From: Planctomycetaceae bacterium
Lineage (GTDB): Bacteria; Planctomycetota; Phycisphaerae; SM23-33
Assembly: GCA_039680605.1 (NCBI GenBank)
Contig: JBDKTA010000043.1
Coordinates: 89,967 to 153,966 of the forward strand
Length of the DNA: 64,000 bases
Direction: 5' to 3'
The stretch's first letter is position 1; every line of letters begins with the position of its first letter. Under the pieces are notes generated by a model, which saw nothing but the letters and a program-made list of their open reading frames with translations, did no database searches and was not told where the DNA came from. Of the stretch, positions 33,223 to 41,714 are shown piece by piece. The translations under genes were made by a program, and so were the position numbers.

Positions 33223-34425
33223 ATGAACAAGACCGCAACGATCCTGACGTGTCTGCTCGGTGTGATCTTCTTGTCGGCGCTTGTCGTCGCAAAACCGCCG
33301 CGCGCAGCGGTGAAGTATCCTCCCGGCAAGTGGGCCTCCTCGCGGCCGAGCAGTTGCCCGTTCGAGCCTTCCAAGGACATCACCGGCCTGGAGTGGACCG
33401 GGCGCATGCAGACCTACACCGACGCCGACACGTGGTACCCGTCGTGGGCCGCCGACGGCAATCTGTATTCGCCGTGGACGGACGGCGTCGTCAACGGCGT
33501 GCGGTGCTACTCAGTGCCGGGCCCGCTCAAGACCGGCAACGCCATCATCACCGGCGAGGACCCGATGAAGCTGACCGTCACGCCGCTGGGCGTGATCAAG
33601 GCGCTGGCTGATCCATACCAGGCCCGCTACCCCTGCGGCAGCCTGGTCTACAAGGGCGTGTGGTATTACGCCACGTACGCCCTCGACAAGACGACCTACC
33701 AGTGGGACACGCTGGGGCCGATGGTTGGGTTTCGCGTCTCGAAAGATTTCGGCAAGACCTGGACCGAGACCCCGCTGACGCCCGCCAAGCCGCTCTTTGG
33801 TGAGTCGAGCAAAAACGGCGGCAAGATCAAGATGGGTACGCCGCACGTGGTGGATTTCGGCCGCGACATGCAGCACAGCCCCGACGGCAAGATGTACCTC
33901 GTCGGCCACGGCACGACGCGCAAGGACGCGCCGTGTACGTGGGTCAGCGGCGACCAGATCTACATGGCGCGCGTGACGCCCACGCCGGAGAACGTTAACG
34001 ACGTGACAAAGTACGAGTTCTTCGTCGGCCACGACGCCAAGGGCCAGCCGGTCTGGGCGAAGGATTTCGCGGCGATCAAACCGCTGCTGGAGTGGAACGA
34101 GCGGCTGGGCTGCGTGACGATCACCTACAACGCCCCGCTGAAGAAGTTCATGCTCTGCACCACCAACGGCGGGATTACCGGCGAGGGTACATTCGACACG
34201 ACGATCCTCGAATCCGACGCGATCACGGGTCCCTACCGCCTGATCGCCCACCTGCCGGCCTTCGGCGCCCAAGCGTACTTCCTGAACTTCCCCAGCAAGT
34301 TCATCAGCCCCGACGGGCGCACGGTTTGGCTATGGTACTCGGCCAACTGGCAGCACAAGCTGCCCGCCGACCCGCCCGGTTCGCGCTACGCTCTGTGCGT
34401 GGTGGAACTGAAGCTGCTGAAGTAG
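33223..34425 (+). CDS. Secreted beta-propeller-like protein (glycosidase-like, DUF4185-type guess)
   Basis: 400 aa with an N-terminal signal peptide (MNKTATILTCLLGVIFLSALVVA). It has repeating aromatic blade-like motifs ('WYPSWAADGNLYSPWTDG', 'SPDGRTVWLWYSANW', 'GFRVSKDFGKTWTETPL') typical of five- or six-bladed propeller glycosidase or sialidase-like folds; 'SKDFGKTW' resembles an Asp-box (S-x-D-x-G-x-x-W). The exact family cannot be assigned by eye. It is downstream of the fucosidase, likely part of the same glycan-use locus. Confidence 0.65.
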   Translation: MNKTATILTCLLGVIFLSALVVAKPPRAAVKYPPGKWASSRPSSCPFEPSKDITGLEWTGRMQTYTDADTWYPSWAADGNLYSPWTDGVVNGVRCYSVPGPLKTGNAIITGEDPMKLTVTPLGVIKALADPYQARYPCGSLVYKGVWYYATYALDKTTYQWDTLGPMVGFRVSKDFGKTWTETPLTPAKPLFGESSKNGGKIKMGTPHVVDFGRDMQHSPDGKMYLVGHGTTRKDAPCTWVSGDQIYMARVTPTPENVNDVTKYEFFVGHDAKGQPVWAKDFAAIKPLLEWNERLGCVTITYNAPLKKFMLCTTNGGITGEGTFDTTILESDAITGPYRLIAHLPAFGAQAYFLNFPSKFISPDGRTVWLWYSANWQHKLPADPPGSRYALCVVELKLLK

Positions 34426-34426
34426 A

Positions 34427-35005
34427 TCAGTTCTGCTTACCTTCAATGACGCACAGCAGGATGCCGGCGGCGATGGCCAAGCCCGGTTCGATGCGGCCTT
34501 TCGCTTCGGGGGCGAAATCCAGGCCGATCTTCATCACGAAGGGATTGAAGTTCTGCTTGAAGGTCATCACGTGGTCGTCGCCGATGGTGCCGCGGTATTT
34601 CTGCGGCAGGATCATCGCCGCAAAATCGACCGCGCGGCGAATCAGCGCCAGGGCGGTGCTGTCCTCGACGATCTTGCCGACCTCGTTGTCCTGAGCGTCG
34701 AGGATCTGCCACTCGTCACGCATGATGCTCTTGAGCCCGCGGCGGCGCAGGGCGCCGAGCTTGCGCCCGCTGGCCGACTCGACCACGTCATAGGCGCTGG
34801 AGAAGTCGATGATCTTCCGCGCCTTGATCTGCATCAGCTCGTCGGCCCGCTGCTCGTCGCGGTAGACGCGGATGTCTTCCTTGAGCTTAAAGGCCTTCAC
34901 ATGCACGAAAGCCGCCAGAACGCCCTGTTCGTCGGTCACGTGTACCTTGGCGCCGGCGAACGTCAGCACCTTCCTGCGAAGCTGATACCCGCTGTACTCG
35001 AACAT
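34427..35005 (-). CDS. LURP-one/Tubby-C-like (scramblase-type) domain protein
   Basis: 192 aa starting MFEYSGYQLRRKVLTFAG, with RBS AAGGAGA. Composed of LURP1-related/YxjI-like beta strands: 'IRVYRDEQRADELMQIKARK', 'YDVVESASGRKLGALRRRGL', 'WQILDAQDNEVGKIVED', with a hydrophobic C-terminal helix. This fold is shared with Tubby and phospholipid scramblases; bacterial function is unknown. It is convergent with the propeller gene at 1 bp distance. Confidence 0.75.
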   Translation of the reverse strand: MFEYSGYQLRRKVLTFAGAKVHVTDEQGVLAAFVHVKAFKLKEDIRVYRDEQRADELMQIKARKIIDFSSAYDVVESASGRKLGALRRRGLKSIMRDEWQILDAQDNEVGKIVEDSTALALIRRAVDFAAMILPQKYRGTIGDDHVMTFKQNFNPFVMKIGLDFAPEAKGRIEPGLAIAAGILLCVIEGKQN

Positions 35006-35026
35006 GCGATATCTCCTTTTGTACCG

Positions 35027-35185
35027 GGTGCCATGGCGGGCGTTTCTCAGCCGCCATGTCCCTGACTGTCGGTCAAAAACGAAAACCTGCCACAGAGATC
35101 ACAAAGACCACAAAGAAACAAGAGGCATAGAGTCTCGTCTTCTTCGCCTTATCTTCGTGTTCTTAGTGCCCTTTGTGGCAAAGTT
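35027..35185. repeat. Short palindrome plus CACAGAGATCACAAAGACCA motif
   Basis: GGGTGCCATGGCGGGCG...CCGCCATGTCCCTGA (35027-35060) resembles GGGTGCCACGCACAAC...TGTCCCTGA at 50464-50500: constant flanks with a variable palindromic core. It is followed by two inverted runs, CACAGAGATCACAAAGACCA and GTGCCCTTTGTGG, ending near the leuC stop. Confidence 0.45.
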
Positions 35186-35186
35186 T

Positions 35187-36530
35187 TTACACGTCGCGCG
35201 GGTCGGCGATGTGTCCGGCGACCGCGCTGGCGGCGGCGGTCAACGGGCTGGCGAGATACACGCCCGCTTCCTTATGGCCCATGCGGCCGGGGAAATTGCG
35301 GTTGGTCGTCGCCACCACGGTGATCGGCTCGTTGGCCCGCCCGAAGGTGTCGCTGGGCCCGCCCAGGCACGCGGCGCAGCCGGCCTGTCCGATGTTACAC
35401 CCGGCGGCTGCGAAGATCTCTCGCAGCGTCTTGTTGCCCACTTTGCAGCGGTCGAGGTCCTGGTCGGTCTCGATGGTCGCCGGCACGATGAACGTGGGCA
35501 CCTTGACCTTGCGTCCGGCCAGCACGCCGGCGGCGGCCATGAAGTCGGCGATCTTGCCGCCGGTGCATGAGCCGATGTACGAGCGGTCGATCTTGACGGA
35601 CGAGACCTCTCGCGCCAGCGCTCGCTTGTCGGGCGAGTGCGGACACGCCACGGTGGGCTCGAGTTTGTCGGCGTCGAGTTCCATCACCGAGGCGTACTTG
35701 GCGCCGGAGTCGCTTATGACAGCCTGGAAGGGCTTGTCGGTGCGACCCTTGACGAAGGCGGTGGTCTTCTTGTCGGCGGCGATGATCCCGTTCTTGCCGC
35801 CGGCCTCGATGGCCATGTTGCAGATCGTGCAGCGTTCGTCGATGTCCAGGGCCTCGATGGCCGAGCCGGCGAACTCCATCGCGCAGTAGTTGGCGCCGTC
35901 AACGCCGATGCGCCCGATGATGTCGAGGATCAGGTCCTTGGCCATGCAGTATGCCGGCAGCGTGCCATGCACGACGAACTTCATGCTCGCGGGCACCTTG
36001 AGCCAGAGCTTGCCCGTGCCCATCACGAATCCGGCCTCGGTGTTGCCGATGCCCGTGGCGAACTCGCCGAAGGCCCCGTGCGTGCAGGTGTGGCTGTCGG
36101 TGCCCAGCAGCAGCTCGCCGGGGCGCGTGTGGCCCATCTGCGGCAGGGCGACGTGACAGACGCCGCGGTAGGGCGTGTTGGCGGCGTCCTTGTACGGGGC
36201 GGGGCAGCCGGTCAGGCCGCTCTTGACGAAGTCGGCGTCGTAGAAATGCTTGAGGCCCTGGCTGTGCGCGAAGGCCCGCAGGATCTCGACGTTGCGATGC
36301 GCCTTGGGGTCGGCGGTGAAGATATAGTGGTCGGGAATGATGACGACCTTCTCGGCGTCCCAGACGCGGGCGGTCTTGCCGAACTCGGTCTGGAAGATGC
36401 CGATGGTCCCTGGCCCGCAGACGTCGTGCGTCATCAGCACGTCGACATCGCACCAGATGTTTTCACCAGGAGTAACGCTGCTGCGACCCGCGTGGCGGGC
36501 CAGGATCTTTTCTGTAATGGTCATGGACAT
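35187..36530 (-). CDS. leuC: 3-isopropylmalate dehydratase/homoaconitase-type large subunit
   Basis: About 447 aa from the ATG at 36530 (36524 also possible); the longer in-frame extension is repeat sequence. Aconitase-fold motifs are 'LLLGTDSHTCTHGAFGEFATG', the [4Fe-4S] Cys in 'SYIGSCTGG' and 'GCAACLGG', and a C-terminal 'TNRNFPGRMGHKEAGVYLAS'. LeuC isomerises 2- and 3-isopropylmalate in leucine synthesis. Its small subunit LeuD is not adjacent, so homoaconitase or a related dehydratase cannot be excluded. Confidence 0.9.
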   Translation of the reverse strand: MSMTITEKILARHAGRSSVTPGENIWCDVDVLMTHDVCGPGTIGIFQTEFGKTARVWDAEKVVIIPDHYIFTADPKAHRNVEILRAFAHSQGLKHFYDADFVKSGLTGCPAPYKDAANTPYRGVCHVALPQMGHTRPGELLLGTDSHTCTHGAFGEFATGIGNTEAGFVMGTGKLWLKVPASMKFVVHGTLPAYCMAKDLILDIIGRIGVDGANYCAMEFAGSAIEALDIDERCTICNMAIEAGGKNGIIAADKKTTAFVKGRTDKPFQAVISDSGAKYASVMELDADKLEPTVACPHSPDKRALAREVSSVKIDRSYIGSCTGGKIADFMAAAGVLAGRKVKVPTFIVPATIETDQDLDRCKVGNKTLREIFAAAGCNIGQAGCAACLGGPSDTFGRANEPITVVATTNRNFPGRMGHKEAGVYLASPLTAAASAVAGHIADPRDV

Positions 36531-36536
36531 AATCGA

Positions 36537-36588
36537 TTTCCAATTTCCAACCTGCCTTCCGGCAGGCAGGTTGGCAATTTCCAATTGA
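36537..36588. repeat. AATTTCCAA repeat with CCTGCC..GGCAGG palindrome
   Basis: ATTTCCAACCTGCCTTCCGG then CAGGCAGGTTGGCAATTTCC and AATTG. An inner palindrome CCTGCC-TTCC-GGCAGG is framed by AATTTCCAA oligonucleotides. It lies directly upstream of leuC. Confidence 0.6.
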
Positions 36589-36655
36589 ACAGCCCCTATG
36601 CTAAGGTCTGGAGGCTGGGATATCAACGCGCAGAGACTGCCTTTCCGGCCATTGC

Positions 36656-36868
36656 TCATTGCCCCAGCGGGATGACTTCTTCTTTGACGAAGTGCAGCCA
36701 TGCGAAAGCGGGACGTGCGGCAGGGTCTTCAAAATGACAGTTGATCGCGTCGCGAACTTCATCCCGTAGATGAACAAGAGTATCCGCTTCTGCAAAAATG
36801 GAATAGTCTGCCGCACGCGCGTGGAGGCCCTGCTCATCCTCCTGCACGATGAAAAGCAACTCCGTCAT
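36656..36868 (-). CDS. Small HicB-fold-like protein (third gene of hic module)
   Basis: 70 aa, MTELLFIVQEDEQGLHARAA... The pattern 'DYSIFAEADTLVHLRDEVRDAINCHF' followed by 'LHFVKEEVIPLGQ' matches a family of small antitoxin-like proteins often mislabelled as 2-oxoisovalerate dehydrogenase. Its ATG overlaps the hicB stop by 4 bp. It probably belongs to the same toxin-antitoxin operon. The usual toxin partner of this family is absent. Confidence 0.7.
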   Translation of the reverse strand: MTELLFIVQEDEQGLHARAADYSIFAEADTLVHLRDEVRDAINCHFEDPAARPAFAWLHFVKEEVIPLGQ

Positions 36869-37077
36869 GCGTACAGCAGACGCCGCCCTTTAGGAGCGGG
36901 AACGGGATCATTGAACTCGCGGGCAGTCTCGATCCACAATTCCATCGCTGCTCGCATGTTCTTGAGAGCATCTTCGTGGCTATCGCCATGCGCCATGCAT
37001 CCAGGCAATTCCGGAGCTTCCGCGATAAACGCGTTATCTTCCTGGCTCCAGTAGATGATGATTTCGTATTTATCCAT
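36865..37077 (-). CDS. hicB: HicB family antitoxin
   Basis: 70 aa from the ATG at 37077 (MDKYEIIIYWSQEDNAFIAE). It has the HicB core 'FIAEAPELPGCMAHGDSHEDAL' and a C-terminal helix 'MELWIETAREFNDPVPAPKG'. It neutralises a HicA RNase. It overlaps the end of the upstream hicA frame by 8 bp and the next small gene by 4 bp, so the module is one transcript. The upstream hicA frame is disrupted. Confidence 0.87.
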   Translation of the reverse strand: MDKYEIIIYWSQEDNAFIAEAPELPGCMAHGDSHEDALKNMRAAMELWIETAREFNDPVPAPKGRRLLYA

Positions 37078-37335
37078 CCGATCCCTCACCCGCGAGCCGA
37101 TGCTCCGTTATCACTCTGCGAACCTGCCTTACCTGACAGGGTTTGGCTTTGCCTGACTCACTCTGAAGGTTAATCATAACAGGAACACCCGCCTTTCGGA
37201 AGACATGATGGCTTCCTCGTGTTCGTTCCTCAAATCCGAGCCGCTTCAGCAGAGCGCATAGATCGAGGAAAGCGATGTTCGCGTCCGAACCGCCTCGCAA
37301 CACACACGCGAGAGGATCTTCTCGTGCTTGTCCAT
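37070..37335 (-). pseudogene. hicA: HicA-type mRNA interferase, frameshifted near codon 11
   Basis: The distal frame (from 37303) reads 'LRGGSDANIAFLDLCALLKR', 'GFEERTRGSHHVFRKAGVPV', 'GKAKPCQVRQVRRVI', with the HicA catalytic-type GSHH motif. The normal start of this family, M-D-K-H-E-K-I-L, is encoded from the ATG at 37335 but in another frame. The frames are separated at a GTGTGT run, consistent with a 2-bp dinucleotide expansion. A GTG at 37303 could still start a shortened protein lacking about 10 residues. Confidence 0.75.
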
Positions 37336-37457
37336 GTGGATCATTCTAACCATTTATAAAACCAGTGGCAAAAAACTCGGTCGCGTTATTGAAGGAGCGA
37401 TCAGCCCTTGCCGACGAAGTTAATGAAGCGAAGCTGGAACGATCCGGGAGCATCATT

Positions 37458-37805
37458 ATGGTTATCGCCAACAGCACAGGCAGTGAACGTCGTCGGCACG
37501 GCCGCGTGAAAATGGAAGACTGCTTCCAGGCGGTCCGTCTGGACCCCGACGGCGTCAACACGATGGACACCCTCTCGGGCATCGACATCTCACGCAGCGG
37601 CGTGGGGGCGTTTTCCAGCCGCTCGTACTATCCCGGTCAGCGGCTGGTGATATGCCTGCCCGTCGCCGGCAACCACGGGCATCGCAATCTCTACGCCACT
37701 ATCGTCCGCAGCCGCGGCGTTCAGGGCGGATACGCCATCGGTCTGAAGTTCGATTCCGCCTCGGCCGACCAGTGGGTGGGCGTCAGCACGCTGGCGGCGG
37801 CCTAA
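37458..37805 (+). CDS. PilZ-domain protein
   Basis: 115 aa from the ATG at 37458 (GGGAG upstream); the longer frame from 37365 lacks support. The c-di-GMP binding motifs are 'SERRRHGRVKMEDCF' (RxxxR) and 'SGIDISRSGVGAFS' (DxSxxG), followed by the beta barrel 'PGQRLVICLPV' and 'YAIGLKFDSASADQW'. A likely single-domain c-di-GMP receptor. Confidence 0.75.
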   Translation: MVIANSTGSERRRHGRVKMEDCFQAVRLDPDGVNTMDTLSGIDISRSGVGAFSSRSYYPGQRLVICLPVAGNHGHRNLYATIVRSRGVQGGYAIGLKFDSASADQWVGVSTLAAA

Positions 37806-37808
37806 AAG

Positions 37809-37897
37809 CATTTCCAATTTCCAATTTGGAATTTCCAATTTACTCTTTGTCGGATGGCATGGCGATACGCGCTGGTGTTTCCGGCGGGTCGCCATGG
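37809..37897. repeat. AATTTCCAATTT repeats and ATGGCGACCCGC palindrome, copy 2
   Basis: 37809-37843 is AATTTCCAATTT-type repeat. 37851-37897 is the inverted copy of the palindromic repeat at 9094-9140 (outer GCATGGCGATACGC and GCGGGTCGCCATGG). Both lie upstream of the TolB-TPR gene. Confidence 0.6.
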
Positions 37898-37937
37898 CGC
37901 TGCTGACAGTGATGAACTCTGCCTTCTTTGCTCTATA

Positions 37938-40316
37938 ATGCTCCCTGTGAAGAAGAATCTCACTTGGCCGCGGCGGCGATACCTCCTCCTGGCGGGGGTT
38001 GTCTGTGCAGGCCTGGCCGTCGTGGGTATCGAACGGTGGACGCGCCCGCCGACGCCGGAGCAGATCCTGGCCCGGTGGTGCGGTGCGGCTGACCGCTCCA
38101 TCGCCATCGCATATCCGCTCGACGGAACGGTCTTTCCGCCCGAACTGCCGGCGCCGACCTTTCGATGGACCGATTCCTCCGGCGCCGACACGTGGGTCGT
38201 GACAGCCGGCGCGGAAGGCAGTCGCGCTGTCAGCAACCTGCTGTCGCAACCGCGATGGACGCCCGACGAGCTGCAATGGCAGCGCCTCAAGAGCAGCACC
38301 GCTCAGGCGCACGGGGGGGCGCTGGTGCTGGGCCTGCGCCGCGCCGACCTGTCCCGCGTGGTATCGTTCGGGAATTTTGGTTTTCAGACCAGCACCGACC
38401 CGGTCGCCGCGCCGATCTTCTACCGGGAGGTGAACCTGCCCTTCGTCGAGGCGGTCAAGGACCCGCGGCAGATCCGCTGGCGATTCGGGCCCGTCTCGTC
38501 GACCCAGCCGCCGGTGGTGCTGGAGAACCTGCCCGTCTGCGGCAACTGCCATTCGTTCTCGGCCGACGGGAAAGTCCTGGGGATGGACATCGACTACGCC
38601 AACGACAAGGGCTCGTACGCGCTGGCGCCGGTCAAGAGCGAGACCGTCCTGGACAGCCAGTCGGTCATCACCTGGGCCGACTATCGCCGCGAGGATAAGG
38701 ACCTGACGTTCGGTCTGCTCTCGCAGGTCTCGCCCGACGGGCGGTATGTTGTCAGCACGGTCAAAGACCGCTCGGTGTTCGTGCCCATGCCCGACCTGGC
38801 GTACTCGCAGTTGTTCTTTCCGGTCAAGGGCATCCTGGTGGTCTACGACCGCCAGAGCAAAACCTTCCGCCCGCTGCCCGGCGCCGACGACCCCGCGTAT
38901 GTGCAGAGCAATCCTGCCTGGAGCCCCGACGGCAAGGAGATTGTCTTCGCCCGCAGCCGCGCGTACGAGCTCCATGGCGTCGGCAGCGAGGCCCTGCTGC
39001 GACCCGACCAGTGCGCCGAATTCGTCCAGGGGCGCCGGCAATTCCAGTTCGACCTGTACCGCGTGCCGTTCAACGGCGGGGCCGGTGGGGCGGCGGTCCC
39101 TGTCGAGGGCGCTGCCGGCAACGGCGTGAGCAATTACTTCGCCCGCTTCTCGCCCGACGGCAAGTGGATCGTCTTCTGCCGCGCCAAAAGCTTCATGCTC
39201 CTCCAGCCCGACAGCGAGTTGTACATCATGCCTGCCGCCGGCGGGCCGGCGCGGCGCATGCTATGCAACGTCCGCGGCATGAACTCCTGGCACAGTTGGT
39301 CGCCCAACAGCCGCTGGCTGGTCTTCGCCTCCAAGGCCAACGGGCCCTACACGCAGTTGTGGCTGGCGCACGTGGATGCCTCGGGCAAAAGCAGCTCGCC
39401 GGTGCTGCTGGAGGGCTTCACAGCGCCGGACCGCGCGGGCAACATTCCGGAGTTTGTCTCGGCCGAGCCACAGGCCATCGCCACCATCAGCGCACGCTTC
39501 GTCAACGACGAGTCGTTCTTCCGCGCCGGTGACGCGTTCCTGCTCGGCGGCGATGTGGCCGCCGCGTGCGCAATGTACGAGAAGGCCCTGGCTGCCAATC
39601 CCGCCAACGCGCGGGCTCATCATAATCTTGGCGCCGTGCTGGGACGCCTGGGCGGACGTGACGACCAGGCGGCGGCGCATCTGCGACGCGCCATCGAAAT
39701 CGATCCGGCGCTGGCGGAGGCACACACGAACCTCGGCGCCATTTACGCCAAGCACAACCGCCTCAGCGAGGCCATGACGGAGTTTGAAAAGGCCCTGGCG
39801 ATCAACCCGCGGGATTTGCGAGCGCGGCTGATGGCCGCCAAGTGCCTCGTCCGGATGGACCGAACCGACTCTGCCGTCGAGCACTGGCAGCATGCGATCC
39901 GGATCGATCCTGCCCTGACCGAGCCGCGCCTGTCATTGGCGACCGTCTTCACCCGAAAGCGGCAGTACGCCCAGGCTCTGGAGCAACTCGAGGCCGCCGC
40001 GCGACTGGGCGGCGACGGGTTCACGGCCGCCAGCGCTCTGGCGTGGCTGCTGGCGACGTGCCCCGATGCGGCGATCCGCAACGGCCCTCGATCCGTTGAA
40101 CTGGCGCAGATCGCCTGCCGTGCGCCGGGCGCGCCGCAGCCGCTGGTGCTGGACACCCTGGCCGCAGCGTACGCCGAGGCCGGCCGATTCTCCGAGGCCG
40201 TCGCCACCGTCGAGAGGATGCTCGCCCTGGCGGGGCGGGGCAACGCGGCCGTTTCCGCCGAGTTGAACAAGCGACTGGAGAAGTATCGTGCCGGTCAGGC
40301 ATGGCGGCAGGAGTAA
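37938..40316 (+). CDS. Membrane-anchored TolB-propeller/TPR protein with CxxCH motif
   Basis: About 792 aa from the ATG at 37938. A basic N-terminus and one transmembrane helix (about residues 14-32) lead to an exported part. It holds 'LPVCGNCHSFSADGK', a haem-c-like CxxCH site, then WD40/TolB-type repeats ('RFSPDGKWIVFCRAKS', 'SWSPNSRWLVFASKAN'), then about four TPR units ('AHHNLGAVLGRLGGRDDQAA', 'AEAHTNLGAIYAKHNRLSEA'). It is probably a periplasmic scaffold, possibly haem-bearing. Its TPR end shares the 'SALAWLLATCPDAAIRNGPR' style with the TMTC-like gene downstream. Confidence 0.8.
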   Translation: MLPVKKNLTWPRRRYLLLAGVVCAGLAVVGIERWTRPPTPEQILARWCGAADRSIAIAYPLDGTVFPPELPAPTFRWTDSSGADTWVVTAGAEGSRAVSNLLSQPRWTPDELQWQRLKSSTAQAHGGALVLGLRRADLSRVVSFGNFGFQTSTDPVAAPIFYREVNLPFVEAVKDPRQIRWRFGPVSSTQPPVVLENLPVCGNCHSFSADGKVLGMDIDYANDKGSYALAPVKSETVLDSQSVITWADYRREDKDLTFGLLSQVSPDGRYVVSTVKDRSVFVPMPDLAYSQLFFPVKGILVVYDRQSKTFRPLPGADDPAYVQSNPAWSPDGKEIVFARSRAYELHGVGSEALLRPDQCAEFVQGRRQFQFDLYRVPFNGGAGGAAVPVEGAAGNGVSNYFARFSPDGKWIVFCRAKSFMLLQPDSELYIMPAAGGPARRMLCNVRGMNSWHSWSPNSRWLVFASKANGPYTQLWLAHVDASGKSSSPVLLEGFTAPDRAGNIPEFVSAEPQAIATISARFVNDESFFRAGDAFLLGGDVAAACAMYEKALAANPANARAHHNLGAVLGRLGGRDDQAAAHLRRAIEIDPALAEAHTNLGAIYAKHNRLSEAMTEFEKALAINPRDLRARLMAAKCLVRMDRTDSAVEHWQHAIRIDPALTEPRLSLATVFTRKRQYAQALEQLEAAARLGGDGFTAASALAWLLATCPDAAIRNGPRSVELAQIACRAPGAPQPLVLDTLAAAYAEAGRFSEAVATVERMLALAGRGNAAVSAELNKRLEKYRAGQAWRQE

Positions 40317-40345
40317 CTCGCGCCGCGGTGTAATGCCTTAGTCAT

Positions 40346-40504
40346 GGGGGAAAAGTCGCGGCGGAGGCACCAAGTATTTATCAAAGCCGTCGTGTGGCTT
40401 TGATGAATACTTGCGCTGGGCAAGGGTACATGGCCCCAAATGAAGAAGCAATTCACACAACGAATTACTTCTTCATTTAGTGCCTCCGCCGCGACTTTTC
40501 CCCC
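40346..40504. repeat. 159-bp two-hairpin element with 25-bp terminal inverted repeats, copy A
   Basis: Perfect 25-bp terminal inverted repeats (GGGGGAAAAGTCGCGGCGGA..., 40346-40370 and 40480-40504) enclose hairpin 1 (40372-40412, 17-bp arms, loop GTCGTGT), a 25-nt linker, and hairpin 2 (40438-40478, 17-bp arms, loop ACACAAC). The loops are complementary at 6 of 7 positions. It sits between convergent genes. A second copy, inverted, is at 52394-52552. Confidence 0.9.
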
Positions 40505-40517
40505 GCCCGTAAACCGG

Positions 40518-41714
40518 CTATGCCGGCAGATAGTTCTGGAAACCGATCCGCGCCTGCGAGTCGTCGGCGTAGGTGATCGGCTTGGGGTCCAGCCAGTCCA
40601 CCACCGTGCGGCGGATCGACATCGCGAAGAAGTGATTGCCGGCAGGGCTGTAGTGGCCGATGAAGTATCGCCGCAGATACGCATCCACGTCCGGGCGGAA
40701 GCTCTTGAAGTCTTGCTGGTGTACGAGGTTCATGTCGAAGCACGGCCAACCGCGCCGGGCGATGTAGTCGGCGACGCGCTGGTCGTGGCGCGGGGTTCCT
40801 TCCAGCAGTTGACGCGTGGCGGAAGGGCACAGAAGGATCAGCAGCAGCTTTTTGTCGCGGGCGGCCGCGAAGGCGACGGCCTTTTCGAGGATGTACTCGG
40901 TGGCGGCGAATCCGTAGGCCATGCGGATGACGTCGGCCTGTATCCGCTGCGTGGGCAGATCGTCGGCGGCGACGGGCGGGCAGTGGAGGATCTCCGCCAA
41001 GCGGTTGATCGCGGTCAAGTCGAGGTCGTCGATCTGGTTGTAGCAGAACAGGCTCAGGCGCAGCATCAGGTCGTCGGCCAGGGCGTCGATCATCCAGCCA
41101 GCGTCAGTCATCTTGTACAGCGACTGAGGCGTGGGCAGGAGGTTTTCCTTTTCGACGAAGCGTCCCGACGCCAGATCCATCTCGACGTTTGCCCAGAAGT
41201 TGCCGTGGAACATCGCCCCGCCGACGTGGTTCCACCAGCGGCTGGTCAGCACGTGGCGGCAGCGAAGGCATGAGCGGATGTGGTCGTCGCCCCAGACGTA
41301 GAGCATGACGTATCGCCCGCCCTCGGGCCCGCTGTCGGTGCGGATCATCCGCCGGTACGACTGGTACACGCCAAAGCCGCCCATGCCGAAGTTGCCGATC
41401 GGCTCGCCCAGGTGCGCGGCCAGGTATTCCTGCCACGTCTCCTCGTCGCTGACCTGGTGGCACTGGGTGAAGCTGTTGCCGTAGGTGTTGATGCGGCGTG
41501 GCCGGTCGGCGTAGATCGCCGCGCGGCGGGCGCCGTCGGGTTGGCTGGTCGAGATGGTGCTCGATCCGTCGAGCCCGTCGCGCGGCATGTAGTTGCCCAG
41601 CACGTACCCCACTTCCGGATCGAACTGCGCCCATGAGGGCTCGTCCGAGAGGAAGCGGTCGATATCGACCCGGGCCAGAACGCTTTCGGTGATGTATTGG
41701 GCGTAAGTGGTCAT
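40518..41714 (-). CDS. SGNH-hydrolase-like protein
   Basis: 398 aa, no signal peptide. SGNH-type features are 'RRINTYGNSFTQCHQ' (GNSx variant of GDSL block I), 'GEPIGNFGMGGFGVYQ' (block II Gly), 'YVMLYVWGDDHIRSC', and a C-terminal 'YFIGHYSPAGNHFFAM' (block V like His). Asp before the final His is not obvious, so activity is uncertain. It may be an O-acyltransferase- or esterase-like enzyme for glycans. It is convergent with the TolB-TPR gene across the 159-bp element. Confidence 0.65.
   Translation of the reverse strand: MTTYAQYITESVLARVDIDRFLSDEPSWAQFDPEVGYVLGNYMPRDGLDGSSTISTSQPDGARRAAIYADRPRRINTYGNSFTQCHQVSDEETWQEYLAAHLGEPIGNFGMGGFGVYQSYRRMIRTDSGPEGGRYVMLYVWGDDHIRSCLRCRHVLTSRWWNHVGGAMFHGNFWANVEMDLASGRFVEKENLLPTPQSLYKMTDAGWMIDALADDLMLRLSLFCYNQIDDLDLTAINRLAEILHCPPVAADDLPTQRIQADVIRMAYGFAATEYILEKAVAFAAARDKKLLLILLCPSATRQLLEGTPRHDQRVADYIARRGWPCFDMNLVHQQDFKSFRPDVDAYLRRYFIGHYSPAGNHFFAMSIRRTVVDWLDPKPITYADDSQARIGFQNYLPA

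Noticed and set aside
40346..40504. Interpretation of the 159-bp element as a plain terminator
   Set aside because: The second copy lies between divergent genes, and the structure is far more complex than a terminator needs.
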